Below are positions 11,943-25,000 of a stretch of 64,000 nt of DNA, piece after piece. The position numbers and the translations under genes were made by a program. The first letter of the stretch is position 1. Each line of letters opens with the position of its first letter. The notes beneath the pieces were generated by a model. That model was not told where the DNA came from. It made no database searches and saw nothing but the letters and a program-made list of their open reading frames with translations. Source of the stretch: Siphonodentalium dalli (lineage: Eukaryota > Mollusca > Scaphopoda > Gadilida > Siphonodentaliidae); assembly GCA_032622095.1 (NCBI GenBank), contig CP136061.1, positions 52,771,762-52,835,761 of the forward strand, written 5' to 3'.

Positions 11943-12521
11943 AGACTCATTAAAAATGGAAGAAAATAGAGATGCACGAGCGAACATTTATTTGTTATGG
12001 AGCGTGGCAATGGAGAGGATGTTCATTCCAATAGAGTATGCTATCGTTCGGTATATTCGCCTGAACCATGTTCAACGACATTATATCCTAGAGACTATAC
12101 TATCTTTGGGCATAATTGGTCCAAACCAGCTGATGTATCAGGTCGGACAGGTCCTGAGTATGGATTGGGTCGGTATCATGTGCCTGAATCAGCTGATGTA
12201 TCAGGTGCTGAGTCAACACAATTGGCAGAGGTGAAGGATCCAGAAAGTTCAGAATATAGATGCTTCATGGCTCTCCACATTGTCAAATCGGTGGTCAGAG
12301 AGTTTAGAGATTTGCATATGAATCTACATAGACACCATGCATGGCTGAAATTCATGGACGCTACCAAGAGGTGTAAAAGTGATACATGTACGTACTGTCA
12401 ATGTATAAACCCAGCAATAAGCCCATCCCTGAGGATAAGCCCAGTCTATTTTTTGCTCCCAAATAATCTAAATCATGTGGTGGTCCTCGAAGATAAGCCC
12501 ACCCCCATTTTTATAACTTAG
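11914..12521 (+). pseudogene. Degraded coding-like stretch downstream of the cGAS-like gene
   Basis: Two frames stay open side by side. One (11914-12234) contains ARANIYLLWSVAMERMFIPI, which looks like structured protein and overlaps the end of the main frame. The other (11997-12521, same frame as the main gene) contains ALHIVKSVVREFRDLHMNLH. A short duplication, 'cagctgatgtatcaggt', occurs at about 12128 and 12190. I read this as a frameshifted continuation of the same protein or a second exon, without a firm model. Confidence 0.35.
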
Positions 12522-12660
12522 AGGGTGAGTGCATGTGTGTATGTCAAGTTAACTCTGAATGTAGATGACAACAATTCATGCAAAAAAATAGGATTAATCC
12601 AGCTAATTTCCACAAAAGTCTTGAAAAAACAATGTGCCATATAGTCCAAACAAGTACCTA

Positions 12661-12798
12661 CAGTAATGCTCTAAGTAATCGACTTCTTAACCACAGCAGA
12701 ATTATGCGTAAATTTTCAGGATTTAGTCGGAAATATGGCTTGTTGCCATTCATCAGAAAGCTCTCCCGAGAAGAAGTCGATTACTTAGAGCATTACTA
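12661..12798. mobile_element. MITE-A copy, one arm mostly deleted
   Basis: Starts 'cagtaatgctctaagtaatc' and ends with the complement 'gattacttagagcattact'. Only the left arm has the full interior. Sits in the 3' flank of the cGAS-like gene. Confidence 0.85.
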
Positions 12799-12980
12799 TA
12801 ATTTCATGGTAAATATTCTTAAAGCTGTTAGTAATTGTGCAGTTTATGAATATGTCCTCTGGGAGTTTATTTCAGTTTATAACTATGCCAGAGAGATAGC
12901 ATAGAAATTTAGCTTCAATTTAATTGTGGTGGCTTTTCCATGGTGGAGGAAATTGTGACATGGTCCCTGGTGGGGACTTA

Positions 12981-13178
12981 CAGTAATGATAATAATCTAC
13001 TCCTTAACCACAGCAGAATTAAGGGTAGTTTTTCAGGATATGGCTTGCTGCCATTCATCGGAAAGCTCTCAGTGCGAGCTTTCCGATGAATGGCAACAAG
13101 CCATATTTCCGACTAAATCCTGAAAACTTACCCATCATTCTACTGTGGTTAAGGAGTCCATTAGTTAGATAATTACTG
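12981..13178. mobile_element. MITE-A copy, hairpin
   Basis: Flanked by TA on both sides. The arms meet at 'gctctcagtgcgagc'. The left arm has an internal deletion of the 'tttagtcggaaa' part, so the arms are less alike than in most copies. Confidence 0.88.
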
Positions 13179-13688
13179 TAAGTGGTAGAGAAATGTCTGT
13201 TTATTTGTGTTGTATTTTATAGACCATGGCAATTAAGAGAGGAACAGGTTCTTTGTTGTTGTAGTGTTTGCCATTTCAATGTACAGATTGTAATTGCAAC
13301 AGATACGATATTCTGTTTATGTCATCACTACCATAGTTATAGTTATTAAGGGTGTAGGAAGAACCCCATATATGTATATAAACACCTAAAAAATTAAGTC
13401 CCCCCTCATATAGTACCTATGTTATTCACTGCATCGTTTTGAAATTTTGAACAAATTGAGAACATGGCATATGCAGAACATTGCAGCAGTTAATTATCCC
13501 AAACACAATAACCCTATTTGGTCCCCAATACGGTGCAGGGATCCTTTGGTCAGTTGGTCAGATATGGGGATGATTCAAAAGCATGTGCCTAAATTCCCAC
13601 AGAGTGACAACTGGTCACAAGAAAATCCCACAGACTCTGAAAAAAATGCGGTAGGTTTTTCCTAAATGAGAAATTCAAATTAACGGCT

Positions 13689-13856
13689 CAAGCCTTGAAA
13701 TAGCGTGTCTGTCATTTGCAGAATGAGGTTGTAATCAGAATGAGGTCCCAAGAGGGTGAATTTGGTGATGCTAGCCCGCTATACGGGGTAGCATCACTAA
13801 ATTCACCCTCAGGGGACCTCATTCTGCAAATGACAGACACGCTATTTCAAGGCTTG
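13689..13856. mobile_element. MITE-B, 168-bp hairpin
   Basis: Left end 'caagccttgaaatagcgtgt' and right end 'acacgctatttcaaggcttg' are exact complements; inside, 'tcattctgcaaatgacagac' and its complement continue the stem. The loop is at 'gctagcccgctatacgg'. Two more copies follow at 17664 and 17978. Confidence 0.88.
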
Positions 13857-13892
13857 ATTATCGGCTGATCGGGGCAAGTTCAAGAAAATCCT

Positions 13893-15508
13893 ATGCAGTA
13901 ATAAGGCCTGTAACTCTTAACACTGTTCACCCAGTTATCCCATCAATACGTGATTCATGAAGTAATAAGGCCAGTAACTCTTAACAAACACTGTTCACCC
14001 AGTTATCCGATCAATACATGATTCATGAAGTAATAAGGCCCGTAACTCTTAACAAACACTGTTCACCCAGTTATCCCATCAATACATGATTCATGAAGTA
14101 ATAAGGCCGGTAACTCTTAACAAACACTGTTCACCCAGTTATCCCATCAATACATGATTCATGAAGTAATAAGGCCGGTAACTCTTAACAAACACTGTTC
14201 ACCCAGTTATCCCATCAATACGTGATTCATGAAGTAATAAGGCCAGTAACTCTTAACAAACACTGTTCACCCAGTTATCCCATCAATACATGATTCATGA
14301 CGTAATAAGGCCCGTAACTCTTAACAAACACTGTTCACCCAGTTATCCCATCAATACGTGATACATGAAGTAATAAGGCCAGTAACTCTTAACAAACACT
14401 GTTCACCCAGTTATCCCATCAATACACGATTCATGAAGTAATAAGGCCAGTAACTCTTAACAAACACTGTTCACCCAGTTATCCCATCAATACGTGATAC
14501 ATGAAGTAATAAGGCCCGTAACTCTTAACAAACACTGTTCACCCAGTTATCCCATCAATACGTGATACATGAAGTAATAAGGCCAGTAACTCTTAACAAA
14601 CACTGTTCACCCAGTTATCCCATCAATACACGATTCATGAAGTAATAAGGCCAGTAACTCTTAACAAACACTGTTCACCCAGTTATCCCATCAATACGTG
14701 ATTCATGAAGTAATAAGGCCGGTAACTCTTAACAAACACTGTTCACCCAGTTATCCTATCAATACATGATTCATGAAGTAATAAGGCCGGTAACTCTTAA
14801 CAAACACTGTTCACCCAGTTATCCCATCAAAACGTGATTCATGAAGTAATAAGGCCGGTAACTCTTAACAAACACTGTTCACCCAGTTATCCTATCAATA
14901 CATGATTCATGAAGTAATAAGGCCAGTAACTTTTAACAAACACTGTTCACCCAGTTATCCCATCAATACATGATTCATGAAGTAATAAGATCCGTAACTC
15001 TTAACAAACACTGTTCACCCATCAATATGTGATACATGAAGTAATAAGGCCAGTAACTCTTAACAAACACTGTTGACCCAGTTATCCCATCAATACACGA
15101 TTCATGAAGTAATAAGGCCAGTAACTCTTAACAAACACTGTTCACCCAGTTATCCCATCAATACGTGATTCATGAAGTAATAAGGCCGGTAACTCTTAAC
15201 AAACACTGTTCACCCAGTTATCCTATCAATACATGATTCATGAAGTAATAAGGCCGGTAACTCTTAACAAACACTGTTCACCCAGTTATCCTATCAATAC
15301 ATGATTCATGAAGTAATAAGGCCGGTAACTCTTAACAAACACTGTTCACCCAGTTATCCTATCAATACATGATTCATGAAGTAATAAGGCCGGTAACTCT
15401 TAACAAACACGGTTCACCCAGTTATCCCATCAATACATGATTCATGAAGTAATAAGGCCGATAACTTTTAGCAAACACTGTTCACCCAGTTATCCCATCA
15501 ATACGTGT
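13893..15508 (+). repeat. Satellite array, about 24 units of 68 bp
   Basis: The unit contains 'gattcatgaagtaataaggc' and 'taactcttaacaaacactgt'. Units are over 90% alike by eye, with variants at fixed places (catg/cgtg/cacg, gattcat/gatacat, ccgg/ccag/cccg). One unit near 15020 lacks about 10 bp. Variants recur with a seven-unit period, so there is a higher-order repeat. No spacers, so not CRISPR-like. Confidence 0.97.
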
Positions 15509-16167
15509 TTCTGTTGGAGCGTCAAAGTTGAAAGTGTGATGTTTTAAAATGGAAAATTTTACAATCAAGCGACAATCAGAAGGTTAAAACCATCTGTATA
15601 ATTAACTCCCACAATGTTCTTCATTTACCATGTTCTCAATTCTATCAGAACTTAAAAACAATAGGGTGAATAACATATGAGATGCAGGGTATTATACCTG
15701 GAGCAGCCCCACCCCGGGGACTTATTTTTGTGTGTTTTTTTTATATTATACTGGTATGCTAGGTAATATAGAGCCAATTACATATACTAGCTTGTACATG
15801 TACAGACTCCAACTTGAGATATTTAGAATTATTTATGTAGCAAATCTCAAGCTTTGTACAAAATTCTAGTTATGTGTTTATTTTTTAATTTTCATATGCC
15901 TTTGGTGACAGTTTCTCTGCTGGTTAGGTTACCTTTTTTAGTTTGGTTTACAATTTTTTTCTTAAACGAGCAGGCAGAAGGATATAAAAAACAATATAAA
16001 GGTTCTAATATTCTCTGATATTTTTTTCCCTTTTCACAGAACAGTTTGGAAAGCCAACCATTACTGTACTTCCTGTTAGACTCAGAGGAAATAAACGAAG
16101 TTTTGCAATTTTATTTTGTTCTACTTTAAATGATTTTTAGGGTTGGAATATCCGTAAATAAAACAGT
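15509..16167. other. No gene seen
   Basis: Unique-looking AT-rich DNA between the satellite and the PB1 copy. Confidence 0.55.
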
Positions 16168-16388
16168 TCTATACTGAATGGATTCTCCAGTACATTGGAA
16201 TGGTCAATTATTCATTTGGAGGGATGATCAGGTAATAAAAGCAGACACCAGAAGACGAACAAATAATACATGTGTTTATTAGGATTCATATCCATTATTG
16301 GTCGTTGGTGTCTTTTATTGAACTTATTATCTGAACATTTCGTAACGGAACTACTCATCAGTCAGTATTTAGTGCAGAAAGGGTAAAA
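16168..16388 (-). mobile_element. PB1 (TTAA-type MITE), diverged reverse copy
   Basis: Shares 'cattggaatggtcaattatt', 'gaacttattatctgaacatt' and a terminal 'cagaaagggtaa' with the copies at 22265 and 63683, in the opposite orientation to the 63683 copy. Terminal TTAA not preserved. Confidence 0.6.
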
Positions 16389-16496
16389 ATAGATCAGCAG
16401 ATAATGGTGGGGATACATAACCACAGTAAATGAAATAAAAGGTCAGCAGACCACAGTGTCCACCGAAAACGTGGCAAGTCGATGTCGCTTTGTTAA

Positions 16497-17040
16497 AGAA
16501 ATAAAAAAAAATGTTGAAATTTTCTAAGTCGAAAAGGTTTAATATCTCCCTAAAAAAATAATTTTTCCATCATCTATATACATGTTGCACATCTCCAATA
16601 TGTGGGTAACAATATTCTGAAGTTTGAAATATCTACGATCAAAACTGTAGGAGGAGTTGATTACACCATGAAGGTACCCTCATACAGAAAATTATAAAAA
16701 ATGTTGAAATTTTTTAAGTCAAAAAGGGTTAATAACTCTGTAAACAAAACAAAATTTCCGTCATCTTTATACATGTTGCACATCTCCAATATGTGGGTAA
16801 CAATACTCTGCAGTATCATATATCTACGATCAAAACTGTGGGAGAAGTTGATTACACCATGAAGGTACCCTCAAAGAAAAGTTGAAAAGGGTAAATAACT
16901 CTGTCAAAAAATATTTGTTTCGTTTTCTATATACATGTTGCACATCTTCAATATATGGGCAACAATATTCTGAAGTTTCAAATCTTTTGGGATGAAATCT
17001 GTAGGAGGAGATGATTACACCATGAAGGTACTCAAAAGTG
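16497..17040 (+). repeat. Three tandem copies of a roughly 190-bp unit
   Basis: Each copy contains 'atacatgttgcacatct', 'gggtaacaat' or 'gggcaacaat', and ends 'gattacaccatgaaggta'. Copies are at about 16500, 16695 and 16875, the last shortened. Followed by 'gacggatggacggacggagc' and a perfect hairpin 'gtcccccgaaaa ... ttttcgggggac' at 17072-17102. Open frames on the minus strand here are artefacts of the repeat. Confidence 0.8.
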
Positions 17041-17400
17041 TGACGGATGGACGGACGGAGCCCGTTTCTGTAGTCCCCCGAAAATAATTTTTTCGGGGGA
17101 CAACTAATTGATATGTATAAAATAAGGTGATTTGGAAAACTGCTGGGGTGGTCAAATGGGAACACAAATATCCGCATTGGCAGCATGCAACATCTTTCTT
17201 TAATATGTACCATCAATACCTGTTTCGTGAACTTAACTCAAACCACAGATTTTGTCATTGTCTATGTTGTAAGTGATAAAGAGCACGAGACTGGTTTACT
17301 ATTATGACTGAACATTATGTGAACATCCCAAGTTCATGAACTGCAGACAAGTCCCAACTCCACATACATAATACATATAACGACCGACTAGTTCTCACCA

Positions 17401-17487
17401 AGAGCTTTCCAATTTATGGCAGCAAGCCATATTTCCGACTAAATCCTGAACAATTTCCCATAATTCTGCTGTGGTTTAGGCAATATT
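17401..17487. mobile_element. MITE-A fragment (right half)
   Basis: Contains 'gccatatttccgactaaatc' and 'ataattctgctgtggttta' without the terminal part. Confidence 0.75.
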
Positions 17488-17663
17488 AACGGAATCAATA
17501 TGTCTTTAACAAATGGCGATTACCTCCATGGAGTTAAAACATTAATGCTTTACCAAAATAGAAATGTATTTATTAAATCATATTTACAGATGGAGATAAC
17601 AAATAAATACCGGTGTGTTAAAATCCACTGTTGTATCATCTTACTCAAGTCATTATACTCAAT

Positions 17664-17778
17664 TCTGGATATAGCGTGCCTGTCATTTGCAGAATGAGGT
17701 CCCCAGCAATGCTCCCAGTACACATGTACAGCGGGCTAGCATCAATAAATTCAACCTCTGGGGACCTCATTCTGCTTT
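17664..17778. mobile_element. MITE-B copy
   Basis: 'tgtcatttgcagaatgaggt' is followed by a loop and 'ggggacctcattctgc', so the outer part of the right arm is lost. Confidence 0.75.
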
Positions 17779-17977
17779 GGCCTCATCTTCTGGGAAGTAT
17801 CTATAGTCTCAAATTTTGATATTGTTTTTAGTTACTTTTTCCCTTCTGTTCAGTTTCTATATCCCCTAATTTGCAGATTATAAATTGCAATATCGAGGTG
17901 ACTAATGGGTGAATATCACCAACTTCAACTGGGGAACTTCAATCTGATCCAAGGTCTTCCATAGCAGTTGAGGCCTC

Positions 17978-18100
17978 AGCAAAATGAGGTTCCCAGAGGG
18001 TGAATTTCATGATGCTAGCCCACCATGCAGGGTTTCATAACTAAATTCACCCTCTGGGGACCTCATTCTGCAAATGACAGACACACAATTTCAAGACTTG
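17978..18100. mobile_element. MITE-B copy
   Basis: Arms 'aaaatgaggttcccagaggg' and 'ccctctggggacctcattct'. The right end extends to 'aatttcaagacttg'; the left outer arm is missing. Confidence 0.75.
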
Positions 18101-18769
18101 ATTATCTTTATGATCGAAATAATGGAACAATTAAGGCCTGCATTGTAGATTATAGACGTTAAAAGTTCTGTTATTTTGAAAATAATTTGCTGAGGATATG
18201 TGTGAAGCAAATTTTAAGGAAACACTAATTTGCATATCTCTATAGTCTTAAAGGCACGGGCGGCGTTTGTTGCAGAAATATTCATATTTGTTCAAATCGC
18301 CATCAACAGAAGGAATATTAAAACATATATAGTTTTGTTCATATGCCAAACATAATCAGCGCGTAAATAGTATATTGTTGCCAAGAATACGATGGTGTAT
18401 GTAAACAAGAACCTGCTCGTGGTACAGAAGTTTTGCTTCTGTTTACATAACACAGCGCAATTCTATTGGTTAATCACACACAAATGTTATAAACGCTCTT
18501 TATTATTTCCATATCAGGAAAACAGTAACAAATAACGCTCTTCATGTTTACCATATCCGGATCTAAACAAAAGCCATGTTCTGTAACATTTTTTGCTTTT
18601 GTTTACATAACAAAGGAAAAAACATTTGACAATAACATACTGTTTATGCCATTTTTCTGATTGGTATAAGAACAAGGGATGTCTATATTTTACTATTCTT
18701 TCTGTTTATGGCGGTTTCTCAAGCCCTCCATTTCAAAGCCAATTATCCTCATTTTTCATTAATCATGTA

Positions 18770-18775
18770 TTTATT
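18770..18775 (-). promoter_or_regulatory. Candidate poly(A) signal for the aGPCR
   Basis: AATAAA on the minus strand, about 155 nt past the tentative stop codon at 18931-18933. Position and orientation fit a 3' end for the receptor transcript. The motif is common in AT-rich DNA. Confidence 0.3.
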
Positions 18776-18930
18776 GAGCAGTGCATGTATGACTGCAATT
18801 CAAGTCCTCACATGCCAATATAAGCACTGTGCAGGCCTGGGATAAGGCTACTCCAAGTTTTAGAGGGTCCCACAGGGATCCTATATGCTGGCGCTCTCTC
18901 TCTCTATCTGACAGATCCCATGTTAGTTTC

Positions 18931-19020
18931 TCAGACATCCTGGAAGCTGTGCTCTCCCTCTGAGAGATCTGATACCTTCTTTTCTGTTGTCTTGCTGGAC
19001 AACAAGTTCTTGTCTTTGAA
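18931..19020 (-). CDS. Possible aGPCR last exon: cytoplasmic tail and stop
   Basis: After a polypyrimidine TTTTTTCAG acceptor this phase-0 reading gives FKDKNLLSSKTTEKKVSDLS then EGEHSFQDV and TGA. It is charged and Ser/Thr-rich, like a receptor tail, and a canonical AATAAA follows about 155 nt later. Tails are poorly conserved and other exons could lie between 19021 and 25427, so this is only a candidate. Confidence 0.4.
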   Translation of the reverse strand, partial: FKDKNLLSSKTTEKKVSDLSEGEHSFQDV

Positions 19021-22000
19021 CTGAAAAAATATTGAACATCATAATCAGACAGGGCATGCATCGGGATACCATCTGGGACAAACAGATGGACACACAGAGG
19101 GACGGATGGCACCGCTGATTTCTATTGTCACACAATTTGGTGGACAAAATTATTCATATAAAACTAGCTAATTATAAGGATGCAAATGTATTGATAAATC
19201 AAACAAAAATATGTAAAGACCATTTTATGATCATCCTGTCGCAGTTTTTAATTATGGTATGTTGTCATCAATGATTGTTGATTCAATGTCCGGTTTGGAG
19301 AGGTTTTACTGCAAATAGCTGTTATATCATCAACAAAAAACTGGGTAATTGGGTGAGTTTTGAACCCTTGGATAATTCCTAGGTGAATTTGGAAAAAACT
19401 AAAATTTTATGGGCCCTCTTCATGTGATGAGGCAGGTGCTGAGAAGATAAATCCTATTGCTTCAACAATTCTTCTTTTCCCAGACAAATTTCTGCACACA
19501 TTTAGCTTAAAGATTATAAAATTTACTGTAGGTGATTGCCTGTCAAAATGGGTGAAAGTATTGGAAAATCAAATGTTTTAGTTTCCTTTTATTTGCAAAT
19601 GAAATACTTGTTTAACGAATATTGGGAATATAGAACCTGCAAAACATCGGACCTATCTGCTTAGGGATTGTGATTTCATAGAAAACATTGAACTGGTGGC
19701 ACAACTCAAAAACAAATTTAACTAAAGTTTTCACGATTTTCTCTATCTCCCACCTAGGCCAATAGTATGTTCTGAAAAAAGCCAGCGAGAGTCCCAGCCA
19801 GAATGTGGATTCTAGGGCTGTAGTGTTCTCAGGTGACCATACATGTATTTAGTGACGTAAAGGAAAAATAACATGTTTATGACCTTTGGGAAAGCCTTTA
19901 GATCTCAGGTTTTCTTTGACCAATTAGTGTTGAATTTGGTGTTTTGTGTTCTGAGATACACTGCAGGAAGAGGTCCAAATTTGGGCTAAATTTGTATCAT
20001 GGGTAAAATGTTACAAACACAGACAACTTGTTTTTCTGCAGCTCTCCCAAAACACTATTTTCCAGACATTTGGAACCCCCTTAGATAAAAAAAATGAAAG
20101 ATTGTAAATATAGACATAACTTTAAAAAGAGTATAACGAATCACATATTATCAACGTACTCCTTTACATATAAATGCACCGGTAGAGCGTGTTATATACG
20201 TCAACATTAACTAATTAGCTTCACGTCTTAGCATTACATAAAGCCAACTTAGGTTGACCTTTTAGATATCCTCCCTGAATCCACCGCCCTTCTCGGTTAC
20301 CTTGTTTTATTCCTCTGAAATGGAACAAGGCAACCACATCACGTATACACTTAGTCTAGTGTGCCCTAAATCAAGTTGGTGTTTCTTTAATTTCTGCTTC
20401 GCGTTAAAGTCTGGAACAGCATGTATATAGCATGTACTTAAAGATGTACTCAGGGTTATTGATATCGTGTAAACACTATTGCTTGATATATAAAGCACCA
20501 CAATGCATAACACACGTTTACGTTGGGAGGAAATAATCAGTCAAGTCTAGAATTAATGTTATTTAGTGGAATACTTGAGGGACAATTAAATTGACAGAAC
20601 AAATTTTTTGTTGATAATTTTATAACCTATGAAATTGTGTCGACTCTGCTTATAGTAAAACTGTTCAGCACCACAAAGCTAGTGACCTTCCCAGAAATAG
20701 ACTTTATAAAATATATTGATGCCGTATCGAACACTGAATACATCTTTGAATTCACCTGCCATCCTTATGTTTATATATCATTCAGGGGCAGCAGGAAGAC
20801 CACCAACCATGGTCATGCTGCTCCTGTACAATACTTATCATATACTTGTTCATAATTTTGTTGTTATATCATTTGTTATTGTACAAATAAACAATCAATC
20901 ATATATTGAGTTTTATACATAAAGATTACAGTTGCTCATATCTGAAACTTAAATTTGTGTTACAGTAATGCCCTAAATAATCGACTCCTTAACCACAGCA
21001 GAATTATGGGTAACTTTTCAGGATTTAGTCGGAAATATGGCTTGTTGCCATTCATCGGAAAGCTCTCACTAGGCTGAGAGTTTTCTGATGAATGGCAACT
21101 TTGACCTGTAGCACTAAAACCACAGAACCGGGCCCAGGTGGATCCAATATGGCTGCGAGTTAGTGACAGGGTGCATAGCATAGGATGATGAATATGTTCA
21201 GAGCAATTAATATTTAGGAAAGAGTTTTCTTCATATATTGTTGGTTTACAGACGCAAAGTTTGGAATAATTAACAAAAATAATATCCAATATTTTCATAG
21301 CTCTCTGAGTTAGGTAGCTTTCTGAAAATATGAATTCCAATACCCAGCTTTCTGCCCTAACTCCTCTTATAAATGATATACTCACCGACTGAGTACTGAA
21401 TGACGGGTATGACTTGCCACGCTTTCTGCCCTAACTCCTCTTATAAATGATATACTCACCGACTGAGTACTGAATGGCGGGTATGACTTGCCACGCTTTC
21501 TGCCCTAACTCCTCTTATAAATGATATACTCACCGACTGAGTGCTGAATGACGGGTATGACTTGCCACGCTTTCTGCCCCGAGTCCTCTTATAAATGATA
21601 TACTCACCGACTGAGTACTGAATGACGGGTATGACTTGCCACGCTTTCTGCCCTAACTCCTCTTATAAATGATATACTCACCGACTGAGTGCTGAATGAT
21701 GGGTATGACTTGCCACGCTTTCTGCCCCGAGTCCTCTTATAAATGATATACTCACCGACTGAGTGCTGAATGACGGGTATGACTTGCCACGCTTTCTGCC
21801 CCGAGTCCTCTTATAAGCTATTACTGCATCCTTTACCTATGAAAATTTAATGATATCTGATGACCGAAAGCTGAAAACACATCAAAAGGTTACTATCATC
21901 TGCTGCAAAAGTGTAATCATTTAAAGAAATGCAATAATGCTGTTAATCAACAATTTTAGAGGTTTTTGATGACAATATGTGGGCATTTTATCAGTAATTT

Positions 22001-25000
22001 AGGTGCTAAAATATTTGTTTTTATTTTTTCATTACTTGGTTTACAGATTTCTTTGGCTCAAAGGTAGGGGAGGTGGGAGGAAAAAAAACAAAGGTAGGGT
22101 AGGTGGGAGGAAAAAAAATAAAGGTAGGGTAGGTGGGAGGAAAAAAAATACAAATAAAATTTGTAGGGAAATCAGTAAACCAAGTAATAAAACAGTTTTA
22201 ACAATTTCTATACTAAAGCATCATTGATGAGTAGTTATCCCATAGGGAATGTTCAGATAATAAGTTAACCCTTTCTATACTAACGCATCATTGATGAGTA
22301 GTTATCACATAGGAAATGTTCAGATAATAAGTTAACCCTTTCTATACTAAAACATCATTGATGAGTAGTTATCCCATAGGAAATGTTCAGATAATAAGTT
22401 CAACATTGTTGAACTTATTATCTAAACATTTCCCAAAATAAATAGGGCTCCTTCTGCACTTTTAGTTATCTGTCGTCTGCTTTTAACATCCCTCCAAATG
22501 AATAATAGACCATTCCAATGTATACATTTATGACTCAATCGATTTAGTATAGAAAGGGTTAACTGAGAATTGAGTATTAGTTGGTAAAATATAGCTTTTA
22601 CTTGAGAGATTGGCATGGGAATATTAAGAATTGGATTTGGCATTAGTGAATTATGGCCGTTAGATGTGAGGATATATTCGATGTTATTAACTCCCTTGTG
22701 TAGTACTATGTCATTTTGTAATACGACCCTGCCTAACTATGCTTAAAAGCCATGTCCTGATTGGCCAGTGGCCCGAGTTACCATGGCTATCTCGTTCCAG
22801 TTTTGTGGTACAATTCTACTTTTTCCAATTGTACCACGAAAAACATCGGTTTATTCAGATCGCCGCACGCGACTTTTCCCGTCTTTTCTAACTCCGCGCA
22901 AACGGGGCATCAACGGAGTACACCCGCACCCGTAACCCTTTGAATTATTTTGCTACATCTTGACAATCTTGCGAATTTTCTAGCGATTTTTCGCTTGAAA
23001 CCAGTTTGGTTGCCAATGAATATGGTCCAAATGATGTTATTATATACTGATATATGTTACGACCAAAGAAAGTTACTTAATAAGTATATTAAATGACAAA
23101 ATAAATCCATGGGGCCGGGCTGTGCATTCGTCGATTCGAATCTCGATCATATTCGATATTTCGAAATCAAGTTGAAAATGAAAGCGCTTGTTCACCAGTA
23201 CAGAAGGGGAATAAGATTAGTTTAGTAAACTAGATCATTTAGATCGCTTTGTGTAAGGAAAATGGTCCATAGTCGATGATAATTCATGTTGTCCCAACAA
23301 CGTTCAACACAGAAATGACAGCAATCGTATTTCCTGTACAATTTAAATGAAAGGCACAGGCGCCGCTGAAAACACATCGTTATTTAGCCAATCACAACGA
23401 ATATTTACGCAAACAAATTACTAGAGTACTCCATGCAAAGAATCGAGTACGCCCAATACGAATTACACCACGAAATGTTTTCTCACAAAAGAAATAAATA
23501 CACGGTGTATCGGTGTGTATGGTCAATTTGTACCACAAAAAACTGATTGTAGGACTCCGCTACGCGTCGTCCTACAATCAGTTTGTTGTGGTACAACTTG
23601 ACCATACACACCTCTACACCGTGTATTTATTTCTTAAACAGATGCATTTGTTAAAGTGGCACTCTTCTTTTTAATATTTATTTAAAGAATATAAGAAAAA
23701 ATTGTAAAAAATAACAAATGATGAAAAATTGTTAGGCCAATGCATTCTCTTGTATATGCGAGGCGACCTATGGTCGACTCGCATATATATATATATATAT
23801 TTACAGGGTATACGGGTTGATACAAAAATCGGACTTGGCACTGAAAGGGTTAATTAAAACATATTTTTTTGCTCATTTTAATTCTCAATAATGGTGCAGG
23901 GTGAAATTTTCAGTGAAATTAATAAACGTGTATACATAACAAGTTTCATTGATATTTCTGTTGTCAGCAGAACTCTCGGATAACCTGCCACTGGCGGTGT
24001 CACCTGCATGGGCCTTTATCAGGATTCCATTTGGATTAGGGTAAACTCAATATATTGTCAGGATCCAAATTGATTAAAGATGGATTTATCTCTTCATATA
24101 ACAATTTTTAAATATTTGCGTGGGTATAAAATAATAAATATGAATTCAAGACCCCTGTCCGGAAACACTTCTATCAATTTATATTGATTTTATTTCGAAT
24201 ATTTTATTATAAAATGAGATGATTAAATGGGACACTTTATATTGTTCCATTTTTAGAGCAGACCATTCAGGCAATACGATATAGAGATAGAGATCATTAG
24301 GGTGATCAAATTGCTACATTCCGAACATCAAATGTCCTATATTGATTGTTTGTATTGTTTTATTACATATTTGTAAGCCATAATGAGTCTAATTAACCTT
24401 TATCTGTGACAAAATTACACATAAAATTTCTGGTCTCTGTTCATTAGCTAAACAACCACGCATTTTTAGACCAGAAAATATTTGATATGTAATCAATATT
24501 AATTGATAGAAGCATTTCTGGACAGGGTCTTCGATTTATATCTAATATTTTATACCCCGGTAACTACAGTGATGCTCTAAGTAATCGACTTCTTAACCAC
24601 AGCAGAATTATGGGTAACTTTTCAGGATTTAGTCGGAAATATGGCTTGTTGCCATTCATCGGAAAGCTCTCGGGGAGAGCTTTCCGATGAATGGCAACAA
24701 GCCATATTTCCGACTAAATCCTGAAAAGTTACCCAAAATTCTGCTGTGGTTAAGAAGTTGATTACTTAGAGCATTACTGTATATACATCTTTACAAAAAG
24801 ATCGACCATATTTAAAGTACAGTTCAAATGACTGCATTGTGTTGCATTGGACCTGTTGAACCGTTTACAGACATCCATTGTCTTTAATGCAGAACTTTCG
24901 AGTATAGCTGATAAGTTCGTTATTGAAATAATTTCAAAATTGCAAATCAATCAATCTGCTATAAATTAATTATATGATAATGCCAAACCTGTCAAAACTC

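Noticed and set aside
13893-15508. CRISPR-like appearance of the 68-bp array
   Set aside because: Units are contiguous with no unique spacers, the genome is eukaryotic and there are no cas genes. It is a satellite.
18771-19147. Longer minus-strand ORFs covering the tentative last exon
   Set aside because: The 113- and 74-codon ORFs use other frames or begin in intron sequence; only the phase-0 reading after the CAG acceptor fits the receptor.
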